The notes beneath the pieces were generated by a model that saw only the letters and a list, made by a program, of their open reading frames with translations, had not been told where the DNA came from and made no database searches. This document shows, one piece after another, positions 45,164-53,974 of a stretch of DNA of 58,148 bases; position 1 is the stretch's first letter; each line of letters begins with the position of its first letter. Location of the stretch: the NCBI GenBank assembly GCA_017436845.1, contig JAFSCJ010000002.1, forward strand, positions 1 to 58,148. The letters are read 5' to 3'. Made by a program: the position numbers and the translations under genes. The DNA is from Muribaculaceae bacterium (lineage in GTDB: Bacteria; Bacteroidota; Bacteroidia; Bacteroidales; Muribaculaceae).

Positions 45164-45930
45164 TACTTTACTGTGTTTTTGATTTCACCAAGAGGATACT
45201 TAGCAAACATGTTTTCTTCCATCCATTTATTGGCTGCAACCGGCGACATCTTCCATCCGGAGTTACAAGTACTCACAATTTCGACTAATGAAGTGCCACG
45301 ACCTTCCATTGAATTTTTAAATGCTTGCTTGATTGCAGCTTTTGTCTTGCGCACAGCAGCAGGAGTGTGTACTGCCTGACGTGTAACATAACATGTTCCA
45401 TCAAGTTCAGCCACCAACTTTGTTATATTTAATGGATATCCGTTCAAGTCTATACGACGACCATATGGGGTTGTCGATGTCTTCATCCCCTCAAGCGTTG
45501 TAGGTGCCATCTGACCTCCTGTCATGCCATAAATAGCATTATTTATAAATATAATTGTAATATTTTCGCCTCGATTAGCAGCATGAATTGTTTCACATGT
45601 GCCTATGGCAGCAAGATCGCCATCTCCTTGATAGGTAAACACCATGCGCGAAGGATTAAGTCGCTTTACCGCTGTTGCCACTGCCGGAGCTCGGCCATGA
45701 GCAGCCTCAATCCAGTCAATATCGACATAATTATAGGCAAACACTGCGCATCCCACAGGAGCAATTCCTATTGTTTTATCCTCAATGCCCATCTCCTCAA
45801 CAATCTCGGCAATGAGACGATGCACAACGCCATGACTGCATCCGGGGCAATAGTGCATATGATTATCGTTTAACAAACGAGGCTTTGCATATACACGATT
45901 TTCAGGCTTTATTATTTCTTCTACTGTCAT
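45163..45930 (-). CDS. 2-oxoacid:ferredoxin oxidoreductase, beta (TPP-binding) subunit
   Basis: A 255-residue thiamin-diphosphate-binding subunit: CPGCSHGVVHRL near the N-terminus and the GDGDLAAIG...NNAIYGMTGGQ cofactor motif. I set the start at 45930 (MTVEEII), seven bases after the alpha stop codon; the frame extends to 45978 but that would overlap the alpha gene. It forms the catalytic core with the alpha subunit. Confidence 0.93.
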   Translation of the reverse strand: MTVEEIIKPENRVYAKPRLLNDNHMHYCPGCSHGVVHRLIAEIVEEMGIEDKTIGIAPVGCAVFAYNYVDIDWIEAAHGRAPAVATAVKRLNPSRMVFTYQGDGDLAAIGTCETIHAANRGENITIIFINNAIYGMTGGQMAPTTLEGMKTSTTPYGRRIDLNGYPLNITKLVAELDGTCYVTRQAVHTPAAVRKTKAAIKQAFKNSMEGRGTSLVEIVSTCNSGWKMSPVAANKWMEENMFAKYPLGEIKNTVK

Positions 45931-45937
45931 AACTCCT

Positions 45938-47026
45938 TTATTTTTTAGCATCTGAGAAATATGAATTAAATGCATCAACTACCTCATTGGGATTTGGAAC
46001 AATTCCTCCTAAACGGCCAAAATGACACACCTGTACACGACCTTCAACAGCAAGGCGCACATCTTCGATCATCTGTCCTGCATTTATTTCAACACACAAC
46101 ATCCCCTTTACTTGTTTTGATAGTTCTGCAATACGTTCATAGGGGAACGGCCATAGCGTAATGGGTCTTATAAGTCCTATCTTAATTCCTTGAGCACGAA
46201 GTTCCTCTATTGATTTCAAACAGATGCGGGCTATTGAACCAAATGCAACGATTAGATAATCAGCATCTTCAGTATAATATTCTTGATAACGCACCTCGTT
46301 TTGTTCAATCATCTTATATGTACGCTGGAAACGCTCATTATTACGTTCCATTTGATAAGAATCAAGTTCAAGTGTTGTCATAATATTGGGCTTACGCGTA
46401 GCCGGTCGCCCGGTTACTGCCCAAGGACATTGTTCAGCAATCTGCTCATCGGTGCGACGAGGACGGAAAGGAGGTAACACAACCTTCTCCATCATCTGAC
46501 CAACGATACCATCGGCAAGAATCATTGCCGGAGTGCGATATTTAAACGCAAGATCAAAACCAAGTGTAACAAAATCCGCCATCTCTTGCACACTCGATGG
46601 AGCAAGAACTATCAAGTGATAGTCTCCATGTCCGCCACCTTTAGTCGCTTGGAAATAGTCAGCTTGTGAGGGGTGAATTGTTCCAAGACCGGGACCGCCA
46701 CGCATCACATTTACAATGAGAGCAGGCAACTCTCCTGCCGCAATATATGATATACCCTCTTGCTTCAAGCTCACACCGGGACTTGACGATGATGTAAACA
46801 CAGCCTTTCCACATGCTGCTCCGGCATACACCATGTTTATCGCTGCCACTTCGCTTTCAGCCTGTAGAACAACCATTCCGGTTGTTTCCCAAGGCATTTC
46901 GGCTTCGAGTGTTTCGAGAATTTCTGACTGTGGAGTGATAGGATAACCAAAATAGCCATCGGCACCATAACGGATTGCCGCATGTGCTATCGCTTCGTTT
47001 CCTTTCATCAATCTTACTTCTTCCAT
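45938..47026 (-). CDS. vorB: 2-oxoacid:ferredoxin oxidoreductase, alpha subunit (VorB-like)
   Basis: A 362-residue subunit with MKGNEAIAHAAIRYGADGYFGYPITPQSEI, AESEVAAINMVYAGAACGKAVFTSSSSPGVSLKQEG, and a C-terminal domain with IKIGLIRPITLWPFPYERI. The pattern matches proteins usually named 3-methyl-2-oxobutanoate dehydrogenase subunit VorB in Bacteroidales. It would oxidise branched-chain 2-oxoacids, or possibly 2-oxoglutarate, to the acyl-CoA with reduction of ferredoxin. The ferredoxin-type delta subunit gene is 27 bp upstream. Confidence 0.9.
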   Translation of the reverse strand: MEEVRLMKGNEAIAHAAIRYGADGYFGYPITPQSEILETLEAEMPWETTGMVVLQAESEVAAINMVYAGAACGKAVFTSSSSPGVSLKQEGISYIAAGELPALIVNVMRGGPGLGTIHPSQADYFQATKGGGHGDYHLIVLAPSSVQEMADFVTLGFDLAFKYRTPAMILADGIVGQMMEKVVLPPFRPRRTDEQIAEQCPWAVTGRPATRKPNIMTTLELDSYQMERNNERFQRTYKMIEQNEVRYQEYYTEDADYLIVAFGSIARICLKSIEELRAQGIKIGLIRPITLWPFPYERIAELSKQVKGMLCVEINAGQMIEDVRLAVEGRVQVCHFGRLGGIVPNPNEVVDAFNSYFSDAKK

Positions 47027-47053
47027 ATTTTGTATATAAGATTAATCTTGTTA

Positions 47054-47284
47054 TTACTTGATGGTTACTCGATAAACTTCGATACAACCATCGGGACATA
47101 CTGTTGCACATGACGCACAACCTATACACGCATCAGGATTTTTCATAAATGCAAAATGATAACCTCGATTGTTAACCTCCTTTGGTTGAAGCATTAACAC
47201 ATCAGTAGGACAAGCCACGACACACAAGTCGCAACCTTTGCAACGCTCCTGATTAACCGTTACGGCACCTTTTACTTTAGCCAT
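47054..47284 (-). CDS. 2-oxoacid:ferredoxin oxidoreductase, delta (2x[4Fe-4S]) subunit
   Basis: A 76-residue ferredoxin-like subunit with two cluster motifs: CKGCDLCVVACP and CIGCASCATVCP. It carries electrons from the TPP subunit to free ferredoxin. First gene of the operon; its promoter overlaps the inverted repeat at 47318-47347. Confidence 0.93.
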   Translation of the reverse strand: MAKVKGAVTVNQERCKGCDLCVVACPTDVLMLQPKEVNNRGYHFAFMKNPDACIGCASCATVCPDGCIEVYRVTIK

Positions 47285-47317
47285 AATTAGGATTTTAGCT
47301 GTTTAAATATTCTTTTA

Positions 47318-47347
47318 TTGTGCAAAAATACACAATCTTTTGCACAA
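47318..47347 (-). promoter_or_regulatory. Promoter with perfect inverted-repeat operator for the oxidoreductase operon
   Basis: TTGTGCAAAA (47318-47327) and TTTTGCACAA (47338-47347) are perfect inverted arms ten bases apart. On the minus strand the -7 element TATTTTTG occupies 47330-47323, so it overlaps the left arm. A dimeric regulator bound here would occlude the promoter. No -33 TTG at the usual distance. Confidence 0.65.
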
Positions 47348-47384
47348 CTCCTTGAATTCCCCTCAAATTAGCACAACTTTAACC

Positions 47385-47415
47385 TATGGCACATTTAATT
47401 GAAAAATGTGCCATA
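47385..47415. promoter_or_regulatory. 31-bp palindrome in the divergent intergenic region
   Basis: TATGGCACATTT (47385-47396) is the exact inverse of AAATGTGCCATA (47404-47415), with seven bases between. It lies between two divergent genes, so it is not a terminator position for either. An operator is the simplest reading. Confidence 0.6.
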
Positions 47416-47441
47416 ATTATACTATTTCATCAATAATTTGC

Positions 47442-47449
47442 TATATTTG
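47442..47449 (+). promoter_or_regulatory. -7 element just before the first glycosyltransferase
   Basis: TATATTTG ends four bases before the ATG at 47454. Transcription from it would begin at or near the start codon, producing a leaderless or nearly leaderless mRNA. No -33 TTG, so this may be fortuitous. Confidence 0.35.
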
Positions 47450-47453
47450 AATC

Positions 47454-48449
47454 ATGAAAGCAAATCAGCCATTAGTCAGCATCATAATTCCTGCATACAA
47501 CGAGGCAAAACACATTGCTCGCGCAATAAAATCGGCTCAACATCAAGACATGCACGACATTGAAATTATCGTTGTCGACGATGGCTCGACCGACAAAACA
47601 CCAAACATTGTCTCAAAACTTGCACAAAAAGACTCTCGCATTAAGCTATATACATTAGATTGCAACCAAGGGACTTTCAATGCTCGATTACATGGCATAA
47701 ACAATGCTATTGGTGAATATATATCATTCCTTGATGCCGATGATACTATTGACCATGACACTATATCATCACTTGTAGCTACCGCACAAGAAATCAATGC
47801 CGACATAGTCGAAATGGGCTACAAGGCCAATTGTGTTTTTCACAAAATCAATGTCTATGCACCAAAACGTTCCTTAGAGCAACATAAATTTAGCGATATT
47901 TTGATCAACAAAAAAATATCGCCAAGCATGTGTTCCAAAATATATCGCCGTGAGCTAATCACATCTTGTAATTTAGTTCCATATCGTTGTTCTTATGGGG
48001 AAGATTTTATCTTCAATATTCAATTAATGAATTATGTAAATAAATTTGCTGTCTTAGAGGAACAAAAATATAATTACAATTTAGGCAACACAGGATTTGA
48101 TTGTTTATTAAGATGGAATGATATAAAAATCCTCTATCAACTCATCTCATCATTATCTCAAATCAAAGAAAATCCACAATATGCCAATATTATTACAAAA
48201 AACTTATATGATGATTTAATCGGAAATATCGCATTACAATTATTTAATCCTTTTAAATCAATACAAAGTATTAAAAAGTGGTTGTCAACAGAGATAAATT
48301 CCATTTTTTGGCATGATATAAGTAAACGCCTATCTCCTCAAATAAATCTAACCGATATCAACATGCTAATTTCGCATGGCAAACAGCGATTAAAGGCAGA
48401 ACGCAAAAATTACTTCATTTATCTCATCACCTCAATATTTAAACAATGA
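47454..48449 (+). CDS. Family-2 glycosyltransferase
   Basis: A 331-residue GT-A enzyme expected to add a sugar to a surface glycan. N-terminal VSIIIPAYNEAKHIARAI, nucleotide-binding IIVVDDGSTDKT, the metal-binding DADD (in YISFLDADDTID) and a later YGEDFIFNIQL that fits the acceptor-side Glu-Asp motif. No membrane segment. Overlaps the next glycosyltransferase gene by ATGA. Acceptor and donor sugars unknown. Confidence 0.92.
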   Translation: MKANQPLVSIIIPAYNEAKHIARAIKSAQHQDMHDIEIIVVDDGSTDKTPNIVSKLAQKDSRIKLYTLDCNQGTFNARLHGINNAIGEYISFLDADDTIDHDTISSLVATAQEINADIVEMGYKANCVFHKINVYAPKRSLEQHKFSDILINKKISPSMCSKIYRRELITSCNLVPYRCSYGEDFIFNIQLMNYVNKFAVLEEQKYNYNLGNTGFDCLLRWNDIKILYQLISSLSQIKENPQYANIITKNLYDDLIGNIALQLFNPFKSIQSIKKWLSTEINSIFWHDISKRLSPQINLTDINMLISHGKQRLKAERKNYFIYLITSIFKQ

Positions 48450-49462
48450 TTCCTATCAGCATCATAATACCGGCCTACAACGAGGAGAAAAGCATCGCTC
48501 GTGCAATAAAATCGGCAACTGCTCAATCGCTAAAAAACATCGAGATTATTGTTGTCAACGATGCATCTACCGATAAGACTGCCGATATCGTTTCTACCTT
48601 TGCCTCTAACGATAACCGAATTCGTCTCATCTCCCACAACACAAACATGGGACTTAACCAAAGTCGTTTAACAGGACTCTCAATTGCACAAGGAGAATAT
48701 ATACAATTCCTTGATGCCGATGACTCTTTAGAAAAAGATACTTTAGAACGACTATGTTCCCACGCTAAATCTCACAATTTAGATATCGTAATGATGGGCA
48801 GTCAGCATTATCATAAATATCTAAAATTCAAAATCACTATATTTTACCCTGATAAATATTTCAAAAAGACAATTTGTAATTCGATTGAGTTTATACCAAA
48901 TCTTCTATGTAAACTTGGATTTCCTTTATCGCTATGGGACAAGCTTTATCGAAGAGAATTACTAAATTCTGCTTGGACTACAGCAGAGCATGAATTCTAT
49001 GGTGAAGATATGCTAACCAATCTTCGCATATTTAATGCCGATGCTTCTTTAGGATGGATTGATTATATCGGCTACAACTATACAACCGGAGGTGCTTCAA
49101 AAAAATCAGCAACAGATACATGGAACGATGATAAAAAATTATACAACAGATGTTGCTCAGTATTAGAGGAGATAAATGCATCAACGCCAGAAAATATGCA
49201 CGCGCTCGCTTGTGGTGCGGTTAATTCATTTATTTATTCCATCTCGCAACAGATAGTCAACCCATTTGCGTCAACACGCAAATGCAAAGAGTGGATTAAG
49301 GCAGAGCTACAATCTGACTTCTGGGATAACGTTATTCCATATTTAGGCAGTAGTCATACAGCCATCTGCAACAGAGATGCCGCTGGCACACTTGAAATCG
49401 CTCGCCAACACCTTAACGCCCACCGTCTCTCTTTCCTCGCCCTCAAATTCCTAATGATGTAA
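48446..49462 (+). CDS. Family-2 glycosyltransferase, tandem paralogue
   Basis: A 338-residue GT-A enzyme, closely similar to the previous one in its first 120 residues (SIIIPAYNEEKSIARAIKSA, IIVVNDASTDKT, YIQFLDADDSLE), with DDGSTD changed to NDASTD, and sharing the FYGEDMLTNLRIF motif. Probably arose by tandem duplication and then diverged in the C-terminal half. The two together may build a short glycan side chain. Confidence 0.92.
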   Translation: MIPISIIIPAYNEEKSIARAIKSATAQSLKNIEIIVVNDASTDKTADIVSTFASNDNRIRLISHNTNMGLNQSRLTGLSIAQGEYIQFLDADDSLEKDTLERLCSHAKSHNLDIVMMGSQHYHKYLKFKITIFYPDKYFKKTICNSIEFIPNLLCKLGFPLSLWDKLYRRELLNSAWTTAEHEFYGEDMLTNLRIFNADASLGWIDYIGYNYTTGGASKKSATDTWNDDKKLYNRCCSVLEEINASTPENMHALACGAVNSFIYSISQQIVNPFASTRKCKEWIKAELQSDFWDNVIPYLGSSHTAICNRDAAGTLEIARQHLNAHRLSFLALKFLMM

Positions 49463-49514
49463 ATAGTGTATATTACATGACTACAGCCGACTCTAATTTA
49501 CTCAAATTAAGATT

Positions 49515-49730
49515 ATGAACACCCTACGAATAACATCTATAATAGTAGTTATTGCTTGCCTACTCTTGAATATATTTTGCAATTTTGAAGGCATTACACA
49601 AGCCATTATTTATATCGTAGGATATATTTGTTGTGGAATAGTTTTATTCGATGATTACAAGAAAGGGCGGTTGGATTCTTTCATCCGAAAGTTCAGACAT
49701 AAACAAAAACCTCAGCGTTGGAAACGTTGA
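49515..49730 (+). CDS. Small two-helix membrane protein
   Basis: A possible 71-residue protein with two hydrophobic helices (residues 5-22 and 29-46), then a very basic tail (KKGRLDSFIRKFRHKQKPQRWKR). It is not recognised as a family member. The stop codon lies inside the terminator hairpin, which is common for a genuine last gene. Probably in the glycosyltransferase transcript. Confidence 0.55.
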   Translation: MNTLRITSIIVVIACLLLNIFCNFEGITQAIIYIVGYICCGIVLFDDYKKGRLDSFIRKFRHKQKPQRWKR

Positions 49731-49737
49731 GGTTTTT
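49705..49737. terminator. Bidirectional terminator between small ORF and tRNA-Val genes
   Basis: AAAAACCTCAGCGTT (49705-49719) pairs with AACGTTGAGGTTTTT (49723-49737), one G-T wobble, three-base loop. It is placed to stop both the plus-strand glycosyltransferase transcript and the minus-strand tRNA transcript. Confidence 0.85.
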
Positions 49738-49742
49738 CGGTG

Positions 49743-49817
49743 TGGGCGTTGACGGATTCGAACCGCCGACCCTCTGCTTGTAAGGCAGATGCTCTGAACC
49801 AGCTGAGCTAAACGCCC
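49743..49817 (-). tRNA. tRNA-Val, anticodon TAC (copy 1)
   Basis: Minus strand: acceptor GGGCGTT/AACGCCC, D arm GCTC/GAGC, anticodon arm TCTGC-CTTACAA-GCAGA with anticodon TAC, T loop TTCGAAT. Discriminator A; CCA not encoded. Identical to the copy at 49867-49941. Confidence 0.95.
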
Positions 49818-49866
49818 GAATAATTACTATATTTTCAAAACTGAGCCAACGCTTTGGCTTGTTGTG

Positions 49867-49941
49867 TGGGCGTTGACGGATTCGAACCGCCGACCCTCTG
49901 CTTGTAAGGCAGATGCTCTGAACCAGCTGAGCTAAACGCCC
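49867..49941 (-). tRNA. tRNA-Val, anticodon TAC (copy 2)
   Basis: Same 75-base sequence and cloverleaf as the neighbouring copy. It is transcribed first, being nearest the promoter at 49961-49991. The 49-bp spacer has a weak GCCAA/TTGGC hairpin. Confidence 0.95.
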
Positions 49942-49960
49942 TTTCTTTAAGAAAGCGATG

Positions 49961-49991
49961 CAAAGGTACAACGTTTTTTTGAATTGACAAA
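49961..49991 (-). promoter_or_regulatory. Promoter of the tRNA-Val pair
   Basis: On the minus strand TTTG at 49991-49988, a 19-bp spacer, and TACCTTTG at 49968-49961: a full consensus match. The mature tRNA begins 19 bases later. Confidence 0.75.
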
Positions 49992-50031
49992 CTTTTTCCG
50001 CAAAAATCCTCACAAAAATTTATCGTCAAAA

Positions 50032-50970
50032 TCATAACTCAATGATAATCTCCGGCTTAACTGTGTCGATATTCATTTCGATAACCGGCATTGTATCGAC
50101 AATAATCGGAACAACAAGAACAGAATCAGCAACAATTGTATCAACCGGAGGCTTCGGCGTAAATTTAGGCTTGCGATAACGAGCAGTATCGGGAGCAACA
50201 CTTATCCATGGAATATCAAACCCCTCTTCGAGGTTAGTTTTGGTATCTCGGCGACCAGGATTTACAATAACAGGCATACCCGGCTCTACAAGTTCCACCA
50301 ACTCCATTATTTGCTCATTTGTGATTCGTATGCAACCATGACTACAACGCCAACCGATAGATCGCGGTGAACATGTCCCATGAATTCCTATTTGCGATGT
50401 ACCCGGTATTCTCAACCTAATGAAACGTGGACCGAATTGTCCTTTAATATCCGATTTTTTGCCATTATCATCAACAAATAGCCAATCGGTGCTGTCATAT
50501 ATATTTTCTACTGAGAAAAATCCTTCAGGAGTGCGTTCATCACCCTTTTCATGCTTTGTTCCATAGTTGCGCGCGCATGCCATCTTATAAGCCCGTTCCA
50601 ATCGGCCCATGCGATCAAACAGCATCACCCTCATCGTGTATTTATCAACAACTATAAACCGTTGATATTTACTATTCAAAAGTTTTTGAGCATACGGAAA
50701 ATAATCCTTTATCATCTGCGGGATTATACTACCATTGTAGGAGTTCCTGTATTCTTCACTCTTTACAAATTTCAGTGCTGAGATAGAATCGCGGAAATAC
50801 TTGTGTGGTGGCAACGTATCAACATCTACAGTATCGACGATTATAGTGTCAACCGTATCAATCATTGCGATCGTATCAACATCCGTTCCGGAGAGTATAT
50901 TTTTCGACACTTTTCTCTCACATGAACAGAGTATCAATATAACAAGAAATATTCCGACCAAGTATTTCAT
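50032..50970 (-). CDS. L,D-transpeptidase (YkuD) lipoprotein
   Basis: A 312-residue lipoprotein; start at 50970 gives MKYLVGIFLVILILCSC, with the lipid Cys at the end of the LCSC lipobox. The catalytic domain contains IGIHGTCSP and SHGCIRITNEQIMEL, the HxxxxxSHGCIR motif with the catalytic Cys near residue 212. Such enzymes cross-link peptidoglycan through L,D bonds or attach lipoproteins to it. Acidic Asp-Thr-Val repeats (IVDTVDVDTL near residue 40, then DTIVADSVLV and DTMPVIEMNIDTV at the C-terminus) flank the domain. The C-terminal Pro/Lys part (PKFTPKPPVDT) resembles a spacer. Confidence 0.9.
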   Translation of the reverse strand: MKYLVGIFLVILILCSCERKVSKNILSGTDVDTIAMIDTVDTIIVDTVDVDTLPPHKYFRDSISALKFVKSEEYRNSYNGSIIPQMIKDYFPYAQKLLNSKYQRFIVVDKYTMRVMLFDRMGRLERAYKMACARNYGTKHEKGDERTPEGFFSVENIYDSTDWLFVDDNGKKSDIKGQFGPRFIRLRIPGTSQIGIHGTCSPRSIGWRCSHGCIRITNEQIMELVELVEPGMPVIVNPGRRDTKTNLEEGFDIPWISVAPDTARYRKPKFTPKPPVDTIVADSVLVVPIIVDTMPVIEMNIDTVKPEIIIEL

Positions 50971-51067
50971 AACGCATTGTCTATATTCTGCCCACAAATA
51001 TAGTATAAATGTTTAATATTAACACGATTTTATCCCCTATTGATGCATTTAAGTCATTCAATATTTG

Positions 51068-51075
51068 TAAATTTG
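51068..51075 (+). promoter_or_regulatory. -7 element of purB
   Basis: TAAATTTG, 42 bp before the purB start. The nearest TTG is 25 bp upstream, too far to be convincing. Confidence 0.45.
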
Positions 51076-51117
51076 CATTTTAATATCAATTAGAATTAAA
51101 CAATACAATTATACAAT

Positions 51118-52461
51118 ATGGAATTAACATCTCTAACAGCAATTTCTCCAATAGATGGCCGCTATCGTGGCAAGTGTGAAAAACTTGATGAATATTTTTC
51201 AGAATATGCACTAATCAAGTATCGTGTACGCGTTGAAATCGAATATTTCATTGCACTCTGCGAGCTACCATTACCACAACTTTCAGCCATTTCAAGCGAC
51301 ATCTTCGGAAAATTACGCGAAATCTATCAAAACTTCTCTATCAGCGATGCTAATCGCATTAAAGAGATTGAAAGCGTAACTAACCACGACGTAAAAGCTG
51401 TTGAATATTTCATTAAAGAGCAATTTGACCGCCTTGGACTTGAAGCATATAAAGAATTCATCCACTTCGGATTGACATCTCAAGACATCAACAACACATC
51501 AGTACCCTTGTCTGTAAAAGAGGCTATCGCTGATGTATATCGTCCTTTATTGCTCCAACTCATTGAGCACCTTGAAGGCTGCGCCGATGAATGGCAAGAC
51601 CTTCCAATGCTCGCAAAAACTCATGGTCAACCTGCATCTCCCACTCGTCTTGGCAAAGAGATCAGAGTATTCTCTTATCGTCTTCGCCAACAGTTGGCTA
51701 TGTTAGATGCTGTACCCATTAGCGGTAAATTTGGTGGTGCTACAGGTAATTTCAATGCTCACCTCACTGCATACCCCAACATTGACTGGCGCAAATTTGG
51801 TGCTTCATTCCTTAGCGAAAAACTTGGTATCCAACGCGAAGAATACACTACTCAAATTTCAAATTACGACAATCTTGCAGCATTGTTTGACGCAATGCGT
51901 CGCATCAACACAATAATTCTTGACCTCGACAAAGATATGTGGCAATACATATCAATGGAGTATTTCAAGCAAAAAATCAAAGCCGGCGAAGTGGGGTCAT
52001 CAGCAATGCCTCACAAAGTCAACCCCATCGACTTTGAAAACTCTGAAGGTAACCTCGGCATTGCCAACGCAATCCTTGACCACTTGGCAATGAAGCTACC
52101 CATCTCTCGCCTACAACGCGACTTGACCGACTCTACTGTTCTTCGCAACATAGGTGTTCCAATGTCTCACATGCTCATCGCTCTTCACAGCACACTCAAA
52201 GGTATGGGCAAACTTCTTCTCAACGAAGATGCAATCAGAGCTGACCTCGATGCAATGTGGAACGTAGTAGCTGAAGGAATTCAAACAATCCTTCGTCGCG
52301 AAGGCTATCCAAAGCCCTACGAAACGCTCAAAGAACTAACTCGTGTGAACTCAACCGTTACAGCTGAAAGCATCGCGACATTTATTGATACTCTCAATGT
52401 GAGCGACGACGTTAAGGCTGAGCTGAAACGTCTATCTCCACACAGCTATACAGGCTACTAA
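51118..52461 (+). CDS. purB: Adenylosuccinate lyase
   Basis: A 447-residue enzyme of the fumarase/aspartase superfamily that removes fumarate from SAICAR and adenylosuccinate in purine synthesis. The superfamily signature GSSAMPHKVNPIDFENSEGN lies near 292-312; TSQDINNTSVPL and KTHGQPASPTRLGKE supply catalytic His residues. Full length. The DUF4199 gene starts three bases after the stop codon, so purB heads a long operon. Confidence 0.97.
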   Translation: MELTSLTAISPIDGRYRGKCEKLDEYFSEYALIKYRVRVEIEYFIALCELPLPQLSAISSDIFGKLREIYQNFSISDANRIKEIESVTNHDVKAVEYFIKEQFDRLGLEAYKEFIHFGLTSQDINNTSVPLSVKEAIADVYRPLLLQLIEHLEGCADEWQDLPMLAKTHGQPASPTRLGKEIRVFSYRLRQQLAMLDAVPISGKFGGATGNFNAHLTAYPNIDWRKFGASFLSEKLGIQREEYTTQISNYDNLAALFDAMRRINTIILDLDKDMWQYISMEYFKQKIKAGEVGSSAMPHKVNPIDFENSEGNLGIANAILDHLAMKLPISRLQRDLTDSTVLRNIGVPMSHMLIALHSTLKGMGKLLLNEDAIRADLDAMWNVVAEGIQTILRREGYPKPYETLKELTRVNSTVTAESIATFIDTLNVSDDVKAELKRLSPHSYTGY

Positions 52462-52464
52462 TAA

Positions 52465-53001
52465 ATGGCAACAAAGCAAAAATCGGTATATAAAAGAGGA
52501 GCTGATGATGGGTTATTTTTCGGAATATACCTCATCATCATGTTCTTCGCTTCGGCATTCTCAATGGCAGTCCCATTTGCCGGACTCCTCTCAATGTTAT
52601 TAGTATTGGGAGTGCCGTTTCTCATATACAGATTCCTTCGTCGCAGCTATGTTAACGATTCAGGCACTACTCAATTTTCAGCATTGTGGGTACAAGGGAT
52701 AACAACATTCTTTTGTGGCTCACTAATCTCCGGCATCGTTGCTCTCGTTTATATGCAATGGATCAATCCTGACTTCATCGCAACTCAAGTGCAATCGCTC
52801 ATCGATGTCTATATGGCAACAGATTGGGAGGAGGGCAAAGAGATTGCCAAGGTGCTAACCAAAATGATTGAACAGAATTTGCTTCCCACCCCCATAAACA
52901 TCGTCATTGAATCGATATGGCTTGCTGTGTTTACAGGCTCAATCCTCTCAATGATACTATCAATAGTGGTGCAAGCACGCAAAATAAAAAACAACAACTA
53001 A
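52465..53001 (+). CDS. DUF4199-type membrane protein
   Basis: A 178-residue protein with four predicted membrane segments (17-35, 40-57, 71-97, 145-170) and a more polar part at 100-140. The pattern and the position directly before a DPM-like glycosyltransferase are typical of DUF4199 in Bacteroidetes. Function unknown; a role in assisting the transferase next door is plausible. Confidence 0.75.
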   Translation: MATKQKSVYKRGADDGLFFGIYLIIMFFASAFSMAVPFAGLLSMLLVLGVPFLIYRFLRRSYVNDSGTTQFSALWVQGITTFFCGSLISGIVALVYMQWINPDFIATQVQSLIDVYMATDWEEGKEIAKVLTKMIEQNLLPTPINIVIESIWLAVFTGSILSMILSIVVQARKIKNNN

Positions 53002-53014
53002 AACTTATAGCGGA

Positions 53015-53974
53015 ATGGATATATCGGTAATTGTTCCTTTATACAATGAAGCAGAATCACTTCCTGAATTAGAGGCGTGGATAAGACGCGTAATGGAAGC
53101 CAACAACTTTAGCTATGAAATCATTTTCATCAATGATGGTAGTACCGACGAATCGTGGGAGGTCATCAAATCATTGAAAGAGAAAAATAGCAATGTCAAG
53201 GGTGTGTGTTTCCGTCGCAATTATGGAAAATCTCCAGCGTTGAACACTGGTTTTGCTCGTGCCAAAGGAGATGTCGTTATCACAATGGATGCCGACCTTC
53301 AAGATAGCCCCGATGAAATCCCCGAACTTTATCGCATGATTAAAGAGGATGGATATGACCTCGTGTCGGGTTGGAAACAAAAACGATACGATCCACTATC
53401 TAAAACAATCCCAACAAAACTATTCAATGCGACAGCACGCAAAGTCAGCGGCATAAAAAACCTGCATGACTTCAACTGTGGGTTGAAAGCATACCGCCAA
53501 AAAGTAATAAAACGCATCGAAGTATATGGAGATATGCACCGCTATATCCCCTATCTTGCTAAGAATGCAGGGTTTACTCGCATTGGAGAGAAGGTTGTGC
53601 AACACCAAGCTCGCAAATATGGCAAAACAAAATTTGGTCTTGACCGATTTGTAAATGGATATCTCGATCTTGCTACATTGTGGTTCTCTGCCAAGTTTGG
53701 CATTAAGCCCATGCACCTTTTCGGCTTGTTGGGTAGTTTGATGTTCATTCTCGGCTTTATTGCAGCCATCGTTGTTGGAGCAACAAAATTATATAATATG
53801 TACAGCGGAAATCCTTACTCATTGGTTACCGACTCTCCATATTTTTATTTGTCGCTAACACTCATGATACTCGGTGCTCAATTTTTCCTAACAGGATTTT
53901 TGGGAGAACTCATCGTCAGAAATTCTCATCGACGCAACGATTACGAAATTGAGGAGGAAATCACAGCCGAATGA
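53015..53974 (+). CDS. DPM/GtrB-like family-2 glycosyltransferase
   Basis: A 319-residue GT2 enzyme: ISVIVPLYNEAESLPELEAWI, FINDGSTDES, VITMDADLQDSPDEIPEL and CGLKAYRQ. Two C-terminal membrane helices near 230-260 and 280-303 anchor it. This class transfers sugar from a nucleotide donor to polyprenyl phosphate. It overlaps the nitroreductase gene by 4 bp (ATGA). Confidence 0.92.
   Translation: MDISVIVPLYNEAESLPELEAWIRRVMEANNFSYEIIFINDGSTDESWEVIKSLKEKNSNVKGVCFRRNYGKSPALNTGFARAKGDVVITMDADLQDSPDEIPELYRMIKEDGYDLVSGWKQKRYDPLSKTIPTKLFNATARKVSGIKNLHDFNCGLKAYRQKVIKRIEVYGDMHRYIPYLAKNAGFTRIGEKVVQHQARKYGKTKFGLDRFVNGYLDLATLWFSAKFGIKPMHLFGLLGSLMFILGFIAAIVVGATKLYNMYSGNPYSLVTDSPYFYLSLTLMILGAQFFLTGFLGELIVRNSHRRNDYEIEEEITAE

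Noticed and set aside
47385..47415. Sigma-54 promoter at the TGGCAC in the second palindrome
   Set aside because: There is no GC ten bases after the GG; the match is limited to the -24 block.
49743..49941. Protein-coding frames across the tRNA-Val pair
   Set aside because: The short minus-strand frames simply read through the two identical tRNA genes.
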